NCBI RefSeq assembly: GCF_900176355.1
Contig: NZ_FWXI01000002.1
Span: forward strand, 217,073-281,072
Reading direction: 5' to 3'
Length of the DNA: 64,000 nt
From: Sporomusa malonica
GTDB lineage: Bacteria; Bacillota; Negativicutes; Sporomusales; Sporomusaceae
This document shows positions 61,711 to 64,000 of the stretch, piece after piece (positions within the stretch are counted from its first letter, which is position 1; every line of letters begins with the position of its first letter). The position numbers and the translations under genes are program-made. The notes under the pieces were generated by a model that saw nothing but the letters and a program-made list of their open reading frames with translations, did no database searches and was not told the origin of the DNA.

Positions 61711-62886
61711 ATGCGGCAGGTGATGGCTATTTCCTTGGAAATTCGGTTAGGTATTGCCGGTACGGCGAAAAATACTGGTAAAACAACGACAACAGCAGCA
61801 ATTATTGATGAACTGAGGGATCGCAATATCCCTTTTTTTCTGACAAGCATTGGCTATGACGGTGAAAATATCGATAATATTACTGGTTTGCCTAAGCCTA
61901 AGCTGCGAGTTGAACCTGGAGACTTGGTAGCGACAGCCGAAAAGTGCCTTGAGGTCAGTACTGCCGGCTACAAAGTCTTGACCCCAACAAATATCAGGAC
62001 TCCACTGGGTAAAATTTCGTTAGTACAGGTGACTAAATCTGGCCTTGCAGTCACAGCTGGGCCTAACAAGAGCTCTGAAGTCAGGGCGTTAGCTCAGCTC
62101 TTCCGGGAAACAGGGCCAGGTGTTATGATTTTTGACGGTGCGTTAAACCGCATTGCACCTATGGTCGAGACTGATGGTTTTGTTTTGGCCACTGGGGCGG
62201 CCCGCACCCCTGATATCCCGCGTTTGGCCGAGGAGACCGAGCTAGTCTGGCGTATCGCCAGTTTACCCACAGTGCCCAAGGCGGCGCGAATTGCCAAATA
62301 TCCACCAGTAGTGATTACCCTAATTGATAAAGAGCTAACTGAGCTAAAAAGCTGGCCAGCCGCGTCGCTGATTGGTGAATTTGAGGCGCAAGAACTGGCA
62401 GACGGCTTGGCTGCCATAGTGGTACCGCCTGACAGTTATCTCTACATTCCAGGCATTATCAGTGAGCAGGCACTCTTAGTGCTATGCGCTTATTTTCAAC
62501 AATACAACTGGCCAATATTTCTCACATTTGCTGATCCGATCAAACTATTAGTTTCAAGCAACCCGGTCGCGTATTACACACTCCTGGATAAGATTTTTGC
62601 AGCAGGAGGTTATGTCGGGGTCGTTAAACGCGTGCCACTTCTGGCTGTAACCCTAAATCCCTTCTATCCCGAATATCGCTTTGACTCCAAGACCTATCAA
62701 CCAGCCTTCGTTGACTTCATGCGATTGCAACTGCTGGTGCAGAAAAATATTCAGGCACCTGTCTATAATGTTGTCAAGCAAGGTGCGAAAAGCCTTGTTG
62801 ATAACATCCTAGCTGGCGCGCGCCGTTGGGAAGGGCCGTCAACAATGTACTTTAATAAAGAAAACACGGCTTGCGCCGAGCCTTAG
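61711..62886 (+). CDS. P-loop NTPase-like protein of unknown function
   Basis: A 391-aa protein. The Walker A is GIAGTAKNTGKTTTTAAII (about 14-32). Further visible features are FFLTSIGYDGENID, a likely Walker B VMIFDGALNRIAP, and a C-terminal part with TFADPIKLLVSSNPVAYYTLL. No signal peptide. The overall layout recalls dethiobiotin-synthetase-like or reactivase-type SIMIBI NTPases, but no family is recognised. ATG 61711 is used; ATG 61723 and TTG 61735 (10 bases after AGGTGAT) are alternatives. Alone between the deacetylase and the next secreted protein. Confidence 0.72.
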   Translation: MRQVMAISLEIRLGIAGTAKNTGKTTTTAAIIDELRDRNIPFFLTSIGYDGENIDNITGLPKPKLRVEPGDLVATAEKCLEVSTAGYKVLTPTNIRTPLGKISLVQVTKSGLAVTAGPNKSSEVRALAQLFRETGPGVMIFDGALNRIAPMVETDGFVLATGAARTPDIPRLAEETELVWRIASLPTVPKAARIAKYPPVVITLIDKELTELKSWPAASLIGEFEAQELADGLAAIVVPPDSYLYIPGIISEQALLVLCAYFQQYNWPIFLTFADPIKLLVSSNPVAYYTLLDKIFAAGGYVGVVKRVPLLAVTLNPFYPEYRFDSKTYQPAFVDFMRLQLLVQKNIQAPVYNVVKQGAKSLVDNILAGARRWEGPSTMYFNKENTACAEP

Positions 62887-62988
62887 CGAAAGCGGAAGCC
62901 GATGTTGCCCTTATCCAGACGGAAAGTTATACTTTCTTACAGGACAAGTAACTTTTCTGTCCACCTACTTGTAAAACTTCCCTAAAGG

Positions 62989-63017
62989 TTGATGGATAGG
63001 CTATAGTTTGTTATAAT
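62989..63017 (+). promoter_or_regulatory. Sigma-A promoter of the last gene
   Basis: TTGATG (62989-62994), 17-base spacer, consensus TATAAT (63012-63017). A small hairpin AGGCG/CGCCT (63025-63037) lies in the leader. Confidence 0.72.
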
Positions 63018-63054
63018 TGCCTGGAGGCGTTACGCCTGTTAGGAGGTATGCTTT

Positions 63055-64000
63055 TTGTTAGATTGGTTTCGTCAGGCAAGTGTGGCCGTCGCGGTCACAG
63101 TTGCTGTTAGTATTGTTTCAGACCCTCAGATTGCGCTTGCCAAGCCCGGTTTTCCGGCAAATACCAATATTTACAGTATCGCCGAACTGCCTGTTACTAA
63201 AACCGAGCAGGCTGGTAAGTTGCTGCTTTCCGACAGCCCTGAGATGGTACCAGATGACGGTATTATGTATCAAGACACCGTAAGCGGGGATGTCCGGCTG
63301 TTTTTCCACCATGTCAACGCGACTAAGGAGCTAAAAAAGATTGTAGTGCTGCTTGTAAACGAATCAGACACTGCAGCTGATGTTGTTGTCAATCAGTATG
63401 GCTTGGGTGGACCTAGCTTGGATTATCTGGCTGTTGGGAAATTGGCTCAGTTAAATTACCTGAACCAAGAAGAAGTAGAACTAATTGAGGTGCCAGCCGG
63501 CGGTACCGCGCTCCTTGAACCGGTGCTTAATCAAACTGTTATTGCGCCAGATGCACTGGTTAATGGCATTTATGATTTCCACACTAAAACCCCGGTAAGA
63601 GTTGTTACAATGATGCTGCCGGTTGAGGCCGACCCAGCTGAATTTGTTAAGCTGGCCAGGGTGCTGCCTGCCGACAGTCAGCGGCTGAGGGGAACTTTTC
63701 CTGGCAGGGATCGCCTGATTGTACCAAACGAGGCGTATCATTCGGTTAATCAAGGCGTAGTTGCCATTACGCTGGCCGACCACAAGCTTGACACCTATGT
63801 TTCTGGTATTGATGCCACCGATGGCTCGGCAACGCTTAACTATGGTAACTATGGTGTTATGTACAAGGTGTTTCTCCCGACAGCATTTGAACAAAAATAC
63901 GCTGTCTACCTTAATCCCCGTGGCGGGGAATATGCTGGCGCACTAAAAGTGAAATACCGCCACCAGCAGGAAACGACAATTGGCACCCCGGCAGATAAGC
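63055..64000 (+). CDS. Secreted protein of unknown function, N-terminal part (runs off the right edge)
   Basis: An open frame from TTG 63055 to the window end (315 codons, no stop). AGGAGG lies 8 bases upstream. Signal peptide about 1-30 (ASVAVAVTVAVSIVSDPQIALA). The mature part is beta-rich with repeated short strands (VRLFFHHVNATKELKKIVVLLVNES, VVVNQYGLGG, VRVVTMMLPVE, NYGVMYKVFLPTAF, YAVYLNPRGGEYAG). No family recognised; it resembles secreted Firmicute proteins that sit ahead of copper-amine-oxidase-like or SLH domains, but the C terminus is outside the window. Confidence 0.75.
   Translation, partial: MLDWFRQASVAVAVTVAVSIVSDPQIALAKPGFPANTNIYSIAELPVTKTEQAGKLLLSDSPEMVPDDGIMYQDTVSGDVRLFFHHVNATKELKKIVVLLVNESDTAADVVVNQYGLGGPSLDYLAVGKLAQLNYLNQEEVELIEVPAGGTALLEPVLNQTVIAPDALVNGIYDFHTKTPVRVVTMMLPVEADPAEFVKLARVLPADSQRLRGTFPGRDRLIVPNEAYHSVNQGVVAITLADHKLDTYVSGIDATDGSATLNYGNYGVMYKVFLPTAFEQKYAVYLNPRGGEYAGALKVKYRHQQETTIGTPADK

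Noticed and set aside
1-64000. CRISPR array, rRNA operon, complete tRNA gene, prophage or insertion sequence
   Set aside because: No regularly spaced direct repeats, no rRNA or full cloverleaf sequence, no transposase or integrase was seen. The single holin-family gene at 51278 is a chromosomal membrane family, not phage evidence.

Overview
The window reads as chromosomal DNA of an anaerobic, flagellated, probably endospore-forming Firmicute. The best fit is a Negativicute of the Sporomusa/Pelosinus type. This is inferred from Firmicute gene orders (csp-hpf-secA-prfB; ftsE-ftsX-envC-ctp-minJ-like-uvrBAC; rapZ-yvcK-whiA), CsaB, rubredoxin, a Tat-linked [FeFe] hydrogenase with a cytochrome b anchor, strong GGAGG-type ribosome binding sites and frequent TTG/GTG starts. 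No rRNA or complete tRNA gene is present and no lineage-defining outer-membrane gene is visible, so the family is an inference.

Region 1 (1-16974) is a flagellin modification island. It starts with the 3' end of a flagellin gene, followed by a DUF115/MAF flagellin glycosyltransferase, then two interleaved nucleotide-sugar sets. One set is a GNAT acetyltransferase, a Gfo/Idh oxidoreductase, a DegT aminotransferase, a GT-B-like protein and an SpsF-type nucleotidyltransferase. The other is a nearly complete pseudaminic-acid route: PseB-like dehydratase, a second SpsF-type protein, PseI, PseG and PseC, plus a methyltransferase and an NAD-dependent epimerase. A convergent TPR glycosyltransferase and a FliB-like flagellin lysine N-methylase close the island.

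Region 2 (17000-28150) begins with a strongly promoted structured RNA (about 17178-17432, most likely the raiA-motif RNA) ahead of a zinc-ribbon protein. It continues with a polar amino acid ABC importer, a cold-shock protein, long-form HPF, a three-gene membrane-bound [FeFe] hydrogenase, secA, and prfB with an intact programmed +1 frameshift.

Region 3 (28160-43600) holds envelope and division genes: DUF2993, DUF5693, csaB, a YitT protein, a split transketolase, an M50 peptidase, ftsEX, an EnvC-type hydrolase activator, a C-terminal processing protease and a MinJ-like PDZ protein. Region 4 (41500-54700) carries uvrB-uvrA-uvrC, an antisense RNA/small-ORF locus, rubredoxin, an FMN alpha-hydroxy-acid oxidase, Ogt, a HAD phosphatase and two receiver-domain proteins, one fused to GGDEF-EAL. 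Region 5 (54900-64000) has a chemoreceptor, an unknown membrane-anchored protein, rapZ-yvcK-whiA, a polysaccharide deacetylase, an unknown P-loop NTPase and the start of an unknown secreted protein.

The least explained structure is a family of about 124-bp palindromic elements: three clear copies (33117-33240, 34188-34309 inverted, 58416-58539) and one diverged relative (28871-28998). All lie just downstream of stop codons. Their outer arms differ in sequence between copies but stay self-complementary, which suggests selection on structure. A second, REP-like family has three sites (18762, 24282, 57442).
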